NCBI GenBank assembly: GCA_021292165.1
Contig: CM037879.1
Coordinates: forward strand, 156,085,278-156,149,277
Source: Shinisaurus crocodilurus
Lineage: Eukaryota > Chordata > Lepidosauria > Squamata > Shinisauridae
DNA: 64,000 nt
Reading direction: 5' to 3'
The notes under the pieces were generated by a model. The model ran no database searches, was not told the origin of the DNA, and was given only the letters and a program-made list of their open reading frames with translations. Each line of letters opens with the position of its first letter. Position 1 is the stretch's first letter. A program made the position numbers and the translations under genes. Positions 10,468 to 20,898 of the stretch are shown one piece after another.

Positions 10468-11684
10468 GTAATTTTGACTTCATGGATCTGCCATTATTCT
10501 CCCTTACTGATATGTGTAATTTGATGATAGTACATACCTTCTATAGGTATAGTAAATATTTACAAAATAATTACACAAAGCTTGAGCCATTTTAATTTAA
10601 AATACCGGTGCCCGAAGTAGTCTAAATAATTCTGAAAAGACAGCAAGCTGTTACAGTTGATCTGCTACACCTACTTACTTAGTAACAGCTGCTTGCAGAA
10701 GTAAATAAACTAGAGAATAATTTAACAAGGCAGAAAATAATCCCCAGATCAGTTGCAAGTTTCATTGTGTGTCTTGTGTACTAGCCCTTGACAAAATCAT
10801 GACTGCATGGTGAAGCTCTGCATGGTGTGAAGTAGGGTAAATTTCATTAATTACCACACTGTGTCACTTAACAACATTATGTGCTTTGGGTTGATGTCAG
10901 GGCAATCTTCAGCCCACTCAAAAGATTTTTAAAACAGTTAATCCTGAACAACCTGTTAAATAGGTAAGCAAGAGCCGACAGCTTCAACAACAGTAACCAA
11001 GATGACAGAGCGCGAACAAGTGAGCGAGCAAGCGTGCGCAAGAGAGAGAGACCTATTTAGGGAGGAAATTATGGACATTAGAGAATCCCCAGTAGTCTCA
11101 CGATTACCTTTCACCGAACCATTAACTATTTTCCCTTCGCATAAAGGTTGAAACTGTCAAATGTATAAAACAGCCACCTGACTACATGAATAAAAAGGTC
11201 AAAACAGCAACTGCTTCAGGAAAAAGCATGAAAAGGAATTTGACGCTGGTGGTAATAATAATGGGTTTTGCTGGTATTTGTGAAAAATCAGTCAGGGGGC
11301 CATTTGTCTGCTGCTGGAGTCACAAGAAGAAAATTTAAATAAAAACTCTCTACAAATCCCCTGAAGCACAGAAAGGAAGAGAGAATTTGGAGCAAGTATT
11401 ATCTGCCTAACCTGTCTATAACCTCTATTAAATATCATCCCTTCCATTATGAAAATTGCTCGGGAAATGTCATTCCATGTCTCCTGCTTTTTTAAAGGGC
11501 TTTCTAGAGTGCAAAAGGCCACTATCATACTTTAACTAAGTCAGAATCCAGCTTTACAGATTCGGTAAAGCTATGACTAGATGAAACAGCCAATCATTGG
11601 AAGTGAAAATATATCTTGGAGTTACGTTAGTGTTTTTTAATTGCTTTCATCCTGGCAGTAGGTCTAAAAAGGGGCACTAGGCAG
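10468..11684. other. Low-repeat noncoding sequence
   Basis: No transposon ends recognised. Near 11040-11050 there is a short GA-rich run. The stretch 10900-11600 is AT-rich and free of visible repeats, so it is a candidate for conserved noncoding sequence only. Confidence 0.35.
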
Positions 11685-12595
11685 CAGGGATGTTGAAGAG
11701 TCCTTGGTCCCGAGTCCCGAGTTGAGTCCCGAGTCTTTGGACCCGAGTCTCGAGTTGAGTCTCAAGTTCGAGGTCCAAAATGGTGACTCGAGTCCCGAGT
11801 CACTCCCAAAGCGGCGGCCCATGGAGGGAGCGGGAGGGTCTCCGTGAGAGGAAGAAGAGCTGCCCTTCCTCCCGCGGAGACCCTCCCGCTCCCTCCATGA
11901 GCCGCCGCCGCCACTTACCGTCGGTGGGTCCTTCCCTCGTCCCTGCTCCTGCCGCCGCCGCCACCACCCCAGGGATGTATTACAAGCCCTTCCTGGGCTC
12001 GTAGTTCTCCATGGCAGAGCTGCCCGAACTCGCTCTTCTGAGCGGCGCAGAGCATTCTCTGCGCTGCTCGAGTCGCTGCCGCCTTGCCACCACTGCCTCG
12101 CCACTGCCCACACACTGCTGCCACCCTCACCTCACCTCCGCTGCCGCCACCGTCACACGCCGCCTCACGCTGCTGCCCTCACCTCACCTCCGCTGCCGCC
12201 ACCGTCGCACGCCGCCTCATGCCGCCGCCGTCGCTCTGTTTTTGGTGGGAGGAACCACAGCAACAGGGCTGTTTAAGCCCTGTTGCCCTGGTTCCCCCCC
12301 GCCAAAAACAGAGCGCCAGCAGCATGAGGTGGCGTGCTGCGTGCTGCGTGTGACGGCGGCGTGAGGCGGCGTGCGACAGTGGCGGAGTGCGACGGTGGTG
12401 GCAGCAGAGGTGAGGTGAGGGCGGCGGCGAGGTGAGGCAGCGACGGCGTGCGACAGCGGCAAGGTGAGGTGAGGTGGGCGGCAGTGGCAGAATCCTTGGG
12501 CTCGAGTCCCGAGTCGAGTCTCGAGTCCCATTAAAAATATTGGGACTCGAGTCTGACTCACGAGTCGAGTCCCCGAGTCCGAGTCCCCATCCCTG
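11685..12595 (-). mobile_element. hAT element with GACTC/GAGTC ends, copy 1, GC-rich core
   Basis: A 911-bp element with ends CAGGGATGTTGAAGAGTCC and GAGTCCCCATCCCTG. It is flanked by a perfect 8-bp duplication CTAGGCAG at 11677-11684 and 12596-12603. Both ends hold dense arrays of CCGAGT/ACTCG motifs over about 100 bp. Relative to copies 2 and 3 it is inverted. Its interior (about 11805-12490) is unrelated to theirs, very GC-rich and a large imperfect palindrome. There is no transposase frame. Confidence 0.9.
12110..12470. repeat. Large GC-rich imperfect palindrome
   Basis: Centred near 12273. Arms 12233-12270 and 12276-12314 are almost perfectly complementary (GCTCTGTTTTTGG against CCAAAAACAGAGC, then CAACAGGGCT against AGCCCTGTTG). 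Complementarity continues outwards through CGCCGCCTCATGC-like and CTCACCTCACCTC-like blocks that also repeat in tandem within each arm. A transcript would form a very long hairpin. Confidence 0.75.
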
Positions 12596-12912
12596 CTAGG
12601 CAGACATCTGAAGAGAGCCAGGTTTACAGGTGACCTGGATTAGCATAGCTCTGGGCATAGTTGGCCTTGAAATATACTGCTAATAGAATTAAGTGTAAGA
12701 ATGTACACATACTTCCAAATCCAATGATCTCTGGAAGGAGCAGAGTCTCTCTAGTGCACACATGGCCAGTCCATCTGCAAGGGGTTCCCAAGAGGCCTCA
12801 TTACCTCAGCTGCAACCAACTAAGATTTGGGGAAGGGAAAGGGACAATAAACCTGGCTTGCAATGGGCTTGACTTGTTGCCAGCTAAATTAATTGAGCCT
12901 TGTAACATAAAA
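12596..12912. other. No gene or recognised repeat
   Basis: Short spacer between the hAT element and the next MITE. I see no signature. Confidence 0.4.
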
Positions 12913-13020
12913 TAGCCACTTATGAATTGCCAAAAAAGAGGAAATGCATCACCAAGAAGGAGGACACTGATTTGCATAATATTTGTAGATGCTAATTTAT
13001 ACATATAGATGCAAATTTAG

Positions 13021-13065
13021 AAATTATTATTATTGTTGTTATTATTGTTGTTGTTATTGTTGTTG
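13021..13065. repeat. (ATT)n/(GTT)n microsatellite, left part
   Basis: Interrupted ATT and GTT triplets run up to the left edge of the LTR-like sequence. They appear to continue on its other side at 13875. Confidence 0.8.
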
Positions 13066-13874
13066 TGGAGGACCAGGACCGGTCCTTTGCGTGGGTTTGG
13101 GGCGGAAGGGGTTAACCGCAGTGAAGAGGACCCCTTCCGCGCGGCTTTGCAACACTTAAAAGGAAGCCGTGACTGAAATTGACGAGAACACAGAGAATGA
13201 ATGAATTACGCTACTATACACTGTTTATAGGTATACAGAGTTTAATTGAGCGTATCAAAACAACCACGGAGTGGCAACCAGGCACATGCGCTTCCGATTA
13301 CAACTGCTAGAATGAGTAGCAGCAGTACAGTACAAGGTTTACCTGAGATGACCTTGGGTTCCTCGATAGCCGCGTCTTGCCTAAGCAAGGCGAATTTACA
13401 ACTTTGTTCACCGGGAGCACCCCGGGGCTGAGTCCTTGAGTCTGGACCAGAGTCCCAGACGTCCGTGCAGCCTGTGCCCACTGACCAACAACCTTTTCCC
13501 GCCCCAGACCCCTTCTTTATACCCTCTTCTTGGCTCCCCCTCCCTCCTGCGCCTCCTCCCCACGTGATTGATCAAAACAAATCTGGAATAACCTGTTTTC
13601 CTGGGTGCTTAGGGGTGCTTAAGAGTACTTGGCCACTCTTTGAGACCACCAGGCACCTTGGTGCCCCTCTTGGTGTTTGGGGATGCTTCACAGCTCATTT
13701 GGCTGCCAGGGGAGGGGAAGTTGCCATGGGGTATGCAGATGTGTCTCATTGTGAGCCTCATTGAAGGGCAGGTAAACTCGGTCGAAGGTGGATGCCTGAA
13801 CTGCTACTGCCCTAGGCGGAGGCCCCGATGGTTGAGTGGGGTGTGCGTGTACCTGACCTGGCTTTCTCTTCACA
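13066..13874 (-). mobile_element. Probable solo LTR
   Basis: An 809-bp unit starting TGGAGGACC and ending CTTCACA, giving TG...CA termini, with GTTG on both sides (13062-13065 and 13875-13878). On the minus strand a TATA box (GGGTATAAAGAAGG, near 13511-13524) precedes an AATTAAA polyadenylation-like signal near 13229-13236, the order expected for U3-R-U5. No internal retroviral sequence is nearby, so a solo LTR is likely. The duplication lies in a GTT microsatellite, so it is weak evidence. The family is not known. Confidence 0.55.
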
Positions 13875-13876
13875 GT

Positions 13877-13920
<44 letters not shown>

Positions 13921-13962
13921 TTGTTGTTGTTGTTGTTATTATTATTATTATTATTATTATTG
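13875..13962 (+). repeat. Long (GTT)(GCT)n(GTT)n(ATT)n triplet tract
   Basis: A GTT start is followed by about a dozen uninterrupted GCT triplets, then GTT, then ATT triplets. GCT/CAG tracts of this length are length-unstable in other genomes. Open frames encoding poly-leucine, poly-cysteine or poly-alanine here are products of the repeat, not genes. Confidence 0.95.
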
Positions 13963-14198
13963 AAATACAGTACATCTCACCATAGCGTGGGAGACTGTGA
14001 TCAGATGACCTGCATGATGTGCCTGCTTCTTCAGTCTGCTGTCCAGGTGCTGTTGATGGGCAACTTCAAGACCCAGCTCTTCCTCTGGATGGTTCTTTTA
14101 TCATTAAACTGGACTTGAATCAGACAGCCCTTCAAACAGAGGACCGCTTCAAAATTGAGGACAGTCCTCTGTAAAAGATGACACATGGGCCACCCTGA

Positions 14199-14837
14199 AT
14201 GTGGAGTGCTTGTGCTGGTGTTGGGATGGCCTGGCAGCAGCAAAGGCCTCAGTCTTAAAGCATTGGCAGCAGGAAGTGATGGACGAGTGAGCTCAGCTAG
14301 GGGATGTATGAACATTTCGTGTTTGCTTGCAAAACCTGTGAGCATGCCCCGCTCGAAACTCTGAACAGGAGTGCGAGGGCAAACACACGTCCATCAAAAA
14401 TATTTGCAAATTGTTGAACATGTGCTTGTATTGTCTCATTCCCAATCCCCAGTTCGATTTGTGCAAATTTCCTAATTGGCACAAATTTCCTTAGTGGACT
14501 GAATCACCCCCGCTTTCATCTATGGAGGAAATTTGCACAAATTTGGGGATTTGGGGTGTTCTATGAAATCTTTATGAACACCCCGATTTCAAACTTCAGC
14601 ACCACTAGTATTCATAATTCTGTGTGTGCACAGTTCTGTTTGCCCCATCCTATTGGCTGGGCTAGTCTAGAAAGAGGCGGGGTAGGCAGAAAGCCCTAGG
14701 ATATGGTAAGCAGAAAGAGAAGAGGCCTGGGAAAGAAATGCTGAAAGGCAGAGTGCTACAGAGAAGTAAGAAGAGGAAGTGGCCAGAAGTCAGAATCTGA
14801 AAGAGAAAGGGAAGATACAAGAACTGCATTAGGTGGA
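14199..14837. other. Unassigned; short inverted repeat inside
   Basis: GCACAAATTTCC near 14478 and its complement GGAAATTTGCAC near 14527 form an imperfect inverted repeat, perhaps from a MITE. No gene was found. Confidence 0.35.
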
Positions 14838-15090
14838 TTTATTTCATTTATTTATTATATTTATATCCTGCCTTTTTCCTGCAAGGAACCCAAGGCACCT
14901 TACATAATCCTCCTCCTCTCCATTTTATCCTCACAACAACCCTGTGAGGTGGGTTCAGCTGAGAGTCAGTGACTGGCACAAAGTCACCTAGCGAGCTTCA
15001 TGGCTGAGTGGGGTCTAGAACCAGATCTCCTGAGTCCTAGTCCAACACTCTAACCACTATGCAACACCACTATGCCACACTGGCACTGGC
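14838..15090 (-). repeat. MIR-like CORE-SINE with L2-type tail
   Basis: On the minus strand the order is: a tRNA-like head with TAGTGGTTAGAGTGTTGGACT and a B-box GGTTCTAGACCCC, a core with GTGACTTTGTGCCAGTCACTGA and GTTGTGAGGATAAAATGGAG, and a 3' tail CCTTGGGTTCCTTGCAGG followed by TATAAATATAATAAATAAAT. The core resembles MIR and the tail the local L2 3' end, so L2 machinery is the likely partner. Copies are also at 24168, 27716, 41275, 43855 and 60722. Confidence 0.85.
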
Positions 15091-15204
15091 ACTTATGCAT
15101 GCCTAGGCTTGATTAGACTAATGCAAAGCACTCTGTCTAGGTCTGCCTTTAAAGGATACCGAAACTTCAGTTGGAGCCAAAGGCAGCCACTAGATTGCTA
15201 TGGC

Positions 15205-15560
15205 AGGAGGAGTCCATGTTGTCAGTCATTTAATATTTAGATTGTGCCAGTGCTATTGGCATCCAATTAGTTTCCAGACCCAGTTGAAAGCAATGATACT
15301 AACTTTAAAACCTAAATGCCCTTCTCTGTTCAGCCCATTCTTTAAGCCCCTTCTCTGTTCAGTTTTAGGCAGGCTGTTAAACCTTGTTCATTCTGCATAG
15401 GGTTGTTGTTGTTTTTTAGTATTTTAAATCTTAGCTCTGCACCCTGTTTTTAGGATTCTCTCCTGTTCTCAGTTTCTGTTGCTGGTGCTGTTTTAAAGTT
15501 TCCAAAGTGCTTTTGTTTTTTTTAAAGGGTGGAAGCCAGTTTGGACTAAGCTAACAGAAA
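15205..15560 (+). mobile_element. L2-like LINE fragment, C-terminus and 3' UTR
   Basis: Translation CYWHPISFQTQLKAMILTLK resembles the LHWLP...FK...LTFK segment of L2 proteins. The downstream 3' UTR is T-rich. Stops interrupt the rest. Confidence 0.6.
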
Positions 15561-15578
15561 CACAGTATATAAGCAAAA

Positions 15579-15683
15579 TCTTTTTTTTTTTTTTTTTTGG
15601 TTTGCTCCTATCAGTTTAGATCCAGAAGATGGTGCTCACTCCTAACAAAATATACAAAGAGATTATCGGGGGGGGGGGGGGGG
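15579..15683. repeat. Poly-T and poly-G runs
   Basis: A T run at about 15580-15598 and a run of about 17 G at 15667-15682. These are sites where sequencing length calls may be unreliable. Confidence 0.9.
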
Positions 15684-15924
15684 ATTATCTCACTTTCTCA
15701 TCTGTGGCAAAACCCTGTTCTTTCAACTGGTCATTACTTTGGTGTCATCTTGAAAACTTACCAGCTAACACGAGAATGTCATATGCAACCAATCATCATT
15801 AGAAATGGGACACTGATTGGCAATGGCTCTTGTGCAGACTCAGATTCAGTGAGAGCAGTGATCAGTTGTGGGCAGGATTTCTTGTCCAGCAATGACTGTC
15901 CTTCAGGATCGTGAAACTGTACAA

Positions 15925-16063
15925 CAGGGATGAGAAACACGTGGCTCTCCAGATGTTGTCGGACTGCAACTCCCATCAACTCTAGCCCAGCATGGCCAAT
16001 GGGGAGGGATGATGGGAGTTGCATTCCAACAGCATCTGAAGGGCTTCACGTTCCTCATCTCTG
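15925..16063. mobile_element. Palindromic hAT-type MITE
   Basis: Ends CAGGGATGAGAAACACGTGG and CACGTTCCTCATCTCTG are inverted repeats, with the inner pair CAACTCCCATCA and GATGGGAGTTG. Flanks CTGTACAA and CTCTACAG match at 6 of 8, consistent with an eroded 8-bp duplication. Confidence 0.6.
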
Positions 16064-16259
16064 CTCTACAGAAATAATCTAGGAACACAAAAGCATCATT
16101 TTGTAAGGTGTATAGCTGTAAAAAACCCAAACCCTAAATATCCTTAATATTAGACAAACAGAAGCCCAATTAGCAAGTTGCAGCATCTCAGCAACAATGA
16201 GTCCCATGGAACTTTACAGACTCCAGCCACAATTCTGGGTACACAGAGTGCAGATGGGG

Positions 16260-16603
16260 CAGGATGGCCACTTATGAATCACCAAAAAAGAGGACGTGCA
16301 TCCCCCCAAAAGAGAACAAAAGATGACACTGATGTGCATAAAGTTTACATGTGTTAATTTATATGTATAGATGCAAATCTAAAAATACTTATGATAATTT
16401 ATCCAAAAATACAGTACATCTCACCATAGTACAGAAGGGGGAGACCAGGTGACCTGTGGGCCTTGCTCAGTCTGCTGCCCAGGAGCTGCTGATGGGCAAC
16501 TTCAAGGCCCGTCTCTTCCTTCAGAGGGTTCTGTATCTTTACATTGGACTTGAACCAGACAGCTCTTCAGATACTGCACTGTCCTCTGTCAAAGGCCATC
16601 CTA
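16260..16603 (+). mobile_element. hAT-like MITE, TAGGGTGGC family, copy 3
   Basis: Starts AGGATGGCCACTTATGAATC and ends AAAGGCCATCCTA, with the same internal blocks as copies 1 and 2 (GATGCAAATCTAAAAATA, ACAGTACATCTCACC, GATGGGCAACTTCAAGGCC). GATGGGG lies close to both ends but is not exactly placed, so the duplication is uncertain. Confidence 0.65.
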
Positions 16604-17600
16604 ACTGATGGGGGGAACCCACATGCACAGCCTCTGTTTTTGGTTTTGAAATTTTTACTGGGGAATGGTGTTCTGCCAAAGGCAGCGGTTCTTTTTAGGA
16701 TCTAGAGACAATAAGCACACTTATGGGTGAAGGTTGAAAAGCTTGACTAGCAAACCACAGAAAAGAGATTATAGCAGCGAGGTAGATGCAGAGCACAATG
16801 CTTATGTCCCTTCTGTTGCCAGGAACCCCTCAAAGAAATGGCAACAGACAGACTCCTTGGCCGGCACACAGCACCTTCTGTGCAGCTAGGTCTGTGTTAA
16901 GGTTCACCCCTCCTAAGGATTCCCTAATCTTATATAAGTTTTCTCTGTTCATGATAATCACACCTGGTCCCAGTAAACAGGGCAAGATTAAGATGTTTTG
17001 TCTTGATAGGCACTTCCATACCAGTTTCCCAGACTATCTAAATATAAGCAATCCTTCCAAGTTGACCACAAAACCATCTGGAGTCAGTTCCTAGGTCCTC
17101 TCCACCCTTCTAGCTGATAAGCCCCCACTTACCTAAGTAATCAGGTTCCTCCCCATCATGTGCCATGGGAGTCTGGTCTATGGATAACAGAAGTGTTTCT
17201 AATCATCAACTAACATCCTTGGCAAGTGTAAACCTGTCCAAGGACAGACTCTAAGTGGGAATCTTCTCATAACAAACTCTAAACATCATGAACTCACTGG
17301 TTAGTGAATTTAGGCCTACCAAAGACACAAAGAGCAGGTATGTTCATGCAACAGAGACCCAGACACAGGTACAACAATGGTCATTCACCACTGTCTCCTC
17401 GAGATCACAGTGGTCTTCCGGGCTTTTTCCACTACAAATGGGCAAGATGTTTTTCTCTCTAAAACAGATTTGACTGTTCAATTAGGTGATCAGCTGAGCT
17501 TAAGGCTATCAAAATGCCTGTGGCTGTGCACATTTATATATTTATTTATTTATTTGATTTGTAACCTGCCTTTCAGTGTATACATCATATGCTAGATTTC
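16604..17600. other. Unassigned, possibly a decayed LTR
   Basis: No coding signature. The composition around 16670-17420 and a TTATATAAG near 16930 recall an LTR, but I cannot define TG/CA ends or a duplication. A (TTTA)n run with AACCTGCCTTTCAG near 17535-17575 looks like a minus-strand L2 tail. Confidence 0.25.
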
Positions 17601-17629
17601 TTTTATTCCCCCCCTTTTTAAAGTGATAA

Positions 17630-18080
17630 ACTTATTTCTCTGCCAAATTTAGCCTGATCTGACAAATTAAGCCCTTTGATTTGAACACAATGTTCATTAT
17701 TCATCTAGAAAATAGTTAATCTGTGGCTATTAAAGCATATGCCATCTCCTAGAAATTAATGAGTGGCTTGGAGAGCTGATAGTCCGAGACCAGGCTTTAG
17801 GCCATTAACCTCAGCTAGGTAATTAACATTTGAGCAAAAGGCTTGTTCTTGGTTCATTATTGCAGTTGTACCCCAAAGAAAATTAAACCATGCCTCTTAT
17901 TGCTCGGAAGCAAAAGCAAACCATTGAGATAGATGGCTTGGAAACCGAGTTAACAATGCTACCATGATACTTATTATTCTCAAATGATCTCCTCCCAACA
18001 GTAGCTAATCAGCATTATCTCTTTGGTCTTTAATGGCCTGTCTGAGCAATGGCAACTTTTAAAAACCATCTGAAACAAAA
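17630..18080. other. AT-rich low-repeat block, candidate conserved noncoding sequence
   Basis: Unlike its surroundings, this block has no transposon signature. It contains many TAAT/ATTA homeodomain-type cores (for example AGGTAATTAACATT near 17815 and AGAAATTAATGAG near 17750). It could be an enhancer, but that is inference from composition only. Confidence 0.3.
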
Positions 18081-18167
18081 ACAAACAAACAAAGTTACAA
18101 CGGTATAAGTCTTAGCTCTAAAGTAGCTTCCACACAAGGGACAATTAATGCCAAACTAATAATGTCC

Positions 18168-18812
18168 CAGGCTGAGGGGACTAAAAAAAGAACTAATAAA
18201 CATCATAAGAACATGAGAAGAGCCATGCTGGATCAGACCAAGGGCCCATCTAGTCCAGCATTCTGTTCACACAGAGGCCAAACAGCTGCCCATGGGCAAC
18301 CCACAAGCAAGACTTGAGTGCAATAGCACCCTTCTGCCCATGTTCCCCAGCAACTGGTATACATAGGCATGCTGCCTCTGATACTGGAGGTAGCATATAG
18401 CATCAAGACTAGTAGCCCTTTCCTCCATGAATTTGCCCAATCCCCTTTTAAAGCCCTCCAAATTGGTGGCTGTCACTACATCTTCTGGAAGTGAATTCCA
18501 TAGTTTAACTATACGCTGTGTGAAGAAGTGCTTTCTTTTATCTGTCCTGAACCTCCCACCAATCAGCTTCATGGGATAACCCTGGGTTTTAGTATTATGA
18601 GAGGGGGAGAAAAATGTCTCCCTATCCACTTTCTCCACACCGTGCATAATTCTGTATGCCTCTATCATGTCTCCCCTTACCCGCCTTTTATTCTAAGCCA
18701 AACAGTCCCAGCTACTGTAACCTTTCCTCGTAGGGGAATTGCTCCAGCCCCTTGATCATTTTAGTTGTTCAAGGCTGAAGGGACTAAAGAAAGGACTAAT
18801 ATGCATCTTAAG
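18168..18812. repeat. Degenerate direct repeat flanking the CR1 fragment
   Basis: AGGCTGAGGGGACTAAA at about 18169 and AGGCTGAAGGGACTAAA at about 18771 start two copies of roughly 40 bases with several substitutions, one on each side of the CR1 fragment. They may be an old, unusually long target duplication. Confidence 0.6.
18203..18764 (-). mobile_element. CR1-like LINE 3' end
   Basis: On the minus strand a frame at 18267-18668 encodes a CR1-type C-terminus. It includes FFSPSHNTKTQGYP and FFTQRIVKLWNSLPEDVV, and the frame then continues past the likely protein end into 3' UTR sequence. The 3' UTR runs to about 18203 and contains GGATCAGACCAAGGGCCCATC on the plus strand, a stretch common in amniote CR1 tails. 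A related fragment lies at about 28100-28260. Upstream RT is absent, so the copy is 5'-truncated. Similar direct-repeat sequence flanks both sides. Confidence 0.8.
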
Positions 18813-18857
18813 ATCCAGCCCTACAATGAAAACAAGAATAAACGTGCTAGTGCTCGG

Positions 18858-19645
18858 CAGGGATGGGGACTCGGACTCGAGGACTCGACTCGTGAGTCGG
18901 ACGGACTGAGTCCCCCCTCTGACTCGACTCGGACTCGAGTCCCAATATTTTTAATGGGACTCGAGACTCGACTCGGGAATCGAGACCAAGGACTCGTCAA
19001 CATTCCAGGGCTGTTGACGAGTCTTCTGGCTGTGCCAGAAGGAGCGCGATCACCAGTGAAGAGCGCATGGAAGCGAGGAGCGCCGCTGCTCGGCCACTAT
19101 GGACAGCTACCAGGAGCGCAGCCCCAATGATGTGTTGAGATTTATTTTGATTGATGTGTTGTAGTGGGGGGTTATGGTTAGGGTCAGACATTTTGGGTTT
19201 GGCTGCCTCTGCTTGCCTGTTTGGGGTTCCCAGCCTCCTCTGCCTGCCTGGTCTCTTCTTAACCAGTTCCACAGTTTGAATTATCCAAGACAAATGCCTC
19301 TGCCTGCCTGCTTTGGAGTTCCCTGCCTCCTCTGCCTGCCTGGTTCTTTTGGGTTTGTCTGCCTAGTCTGTTCTTGCCAAAATCAGTTGCAGAGTTTTGA
19401 AATAAAAAGGCACACTTGTGCCTAGAATTTATTTAAGCCACACATCTGAAGTAGTCTTATTTTGTTGGGGGGAAACCCCATTGATTTTAATAGGGACTCG
19501 TGGAGTCAGTTTTGGGAGTGACTCAGGACTCGGGACTCGTGAGTCACCATTTTGGACCAAGGACTCGGACTCGGACTCGAGACTCGGGTCCAAAGACTCG
19601 TGACTCGACTCGTGACTCGAGACCAAGGACTCTTCAACATCCCTG
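18858..19645 (+). mobile_element. hAT element with GACTC ends, copy 2
   Basis: A 788-bp element beginning CAGGGATGGGGACTCGGAC and ending GACTCTTCAACATCCCTG. It has a perfect 8-bp duplication GTGCTCGG at 18850-18857 and 19646-19653. The subterminal regions (about 18868-18995 and 19490-19635) are arrays of GACTCG/CGAGTC units. The interior holds CTGCCTGC-rich sequence that is shared with copy 3 but not copy 1. There is no transposase frame, so it is non-autonomous. Confidence 0.92.
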
Positions 19646-19653
19646 GTGCTCGG

Positions 19654-20884
19654 ATGATCCAGAAGCCAGATTCACAGAACTCTGGCCCAGATATAGATGG
19701 AGCCTCAGGTTGAGGAAAAATAAATAGTTCTACAAGAAGCTATCAAGAATTTAGCCAAAAAATAAACTCAAGGACCGTTATATGCTACCTCTTTCTTGCT
19801 GAAGTCTGGGCATTCAGCAAAAACACTATCTTGAAGAAAAGAAGGGGAAAAAGGGGAAAGAAGTGTCATTTTAAAATGAGGTCTGAGGAAGGGGAGGGGC
19901 TTCACAAAGAAAATTAAAATAAGTTAAGAATAAAATGTTGTTTAATATAAGTAAATAATGAGTAATTTTCTTTAATACCTTTTCTCTCCTTAAATTCAGG
20001 TACGGAGTAGTGGTGCCAAGGGAAAGATGCAGGGTCTGGATCCAAAGTCCACCCCTTACTCTTGGTTCAAATCTTGCCTTGTGTCAAAGTAATTTCTCAG
20101 AACTCAAAAAAGTTCTTGGTTCATATCTGATCTTGTATATAAAAATGGCTACCAGAACAGTCCCGGACTAACTAAATACAGTACCTGAGTCTTACCACTT
20201 TTGCTTAATACCCAGAACAATGACATTGCCCCGCCCCGGAAAATGATTAGGTTTATATAGCTATATAACCTGCTTAAATTGTAGGCAAAGAGTGGCTTCC
20301 AGCCAACTCTGCTGCCCCAGAGAGAAACTTAGCATCCAGGCTGCAGGTAATGGCATCGGACTATGTAACTGAGAGCTCTAACTAATGGAATTTCTATGAT
20401 GACATCTTGTATGTCTTAAAATATTGTATATTCTGTATATTTTGCATCTGCTCTATTTTTCTATACAAGGAACAGTCCATTATAACTACACATGGTGAGC
20501 CTTCTTCTATTCATTGTTTATCCAACACTGATTTGATTAGTGGGTATCCTACAACCTCCTGTCTAGTGAGACATCACTACACCTGTGTAGCTAACGTGAA
20601 GCAAAGGTGGATGAATCTCTAGTAGTGCCACGGGGAAGAAGGAAGGAACTATCACAACTGATCTTCTACAATCAGTTGGAAGCAGAATAATTGCTGTGGT
20701 TCCAGAGGACACTTAATATAATATAGTGCTATCCCCCCCCCCGCCCGTTGAAATCCCTTCCCCCAGACGTGTATCTAGTATGTTTATGTAGCAGTAAGTC
20801 CCATTTGGCAGTTCAATGGGACTTATTCCCTAGAATGTAACACTGGGGCACATTCCCCTGGTCAGGCTTAGGACAGGCAGGAAT
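19654..20884. other. No gene; minor repeat traces
   Basis: AT-rich, low in repeats. Near 20785-20850 sits a fragment related to AAGTCCCATTGAA...CAATGGGACTTA, which also appears near 43790 and 60040 and is a dispersed repeat of unknown class. There are C-runs at 20737-20748. Confidence 0.35.
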
Positions 20885-20898
20885 TGCGTTAGTGCTGG

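Larger units (their letters stand above)
12913..14198 (+). mobile_element. hAT-like MITE, TAGGGTGGC family, copy 2, split by LTR and microsatellite
   Basis: The left part (12913-13020) starts TAGCCACTTATGAATTGCC and carries the GATGCAAATTTAGAAAT block. The right part (about 13965-14198) resumes with AAATACAGTACATCTCACC and ends CACATGGGCCACCCT. In copy 1 these blocks are only about 12 bases apart. Here they are separated by a triplet microsatellite and an 809-bp LTR-like unit. Confidence 0.7.

Noticed and set aside
13828..14118. Proteins rich in leucine, cysteine or alanine
   Set aside because: They are translations of the GCT/GTT/ATT microsatellite in different frames.
16670..17420. A solo LTR
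   Set aside because: The composition and a TATATAAG are suggestive, but I could not identify termini, a polyadenylation signal in the right place or a duplication.
18860..19640. CRISPR-like or satellite array of ACTCG repeats
   Set aside because: The repeats are short, in both orientations and confined to the ends of a hAT element with a target duplication. No spacers occur.
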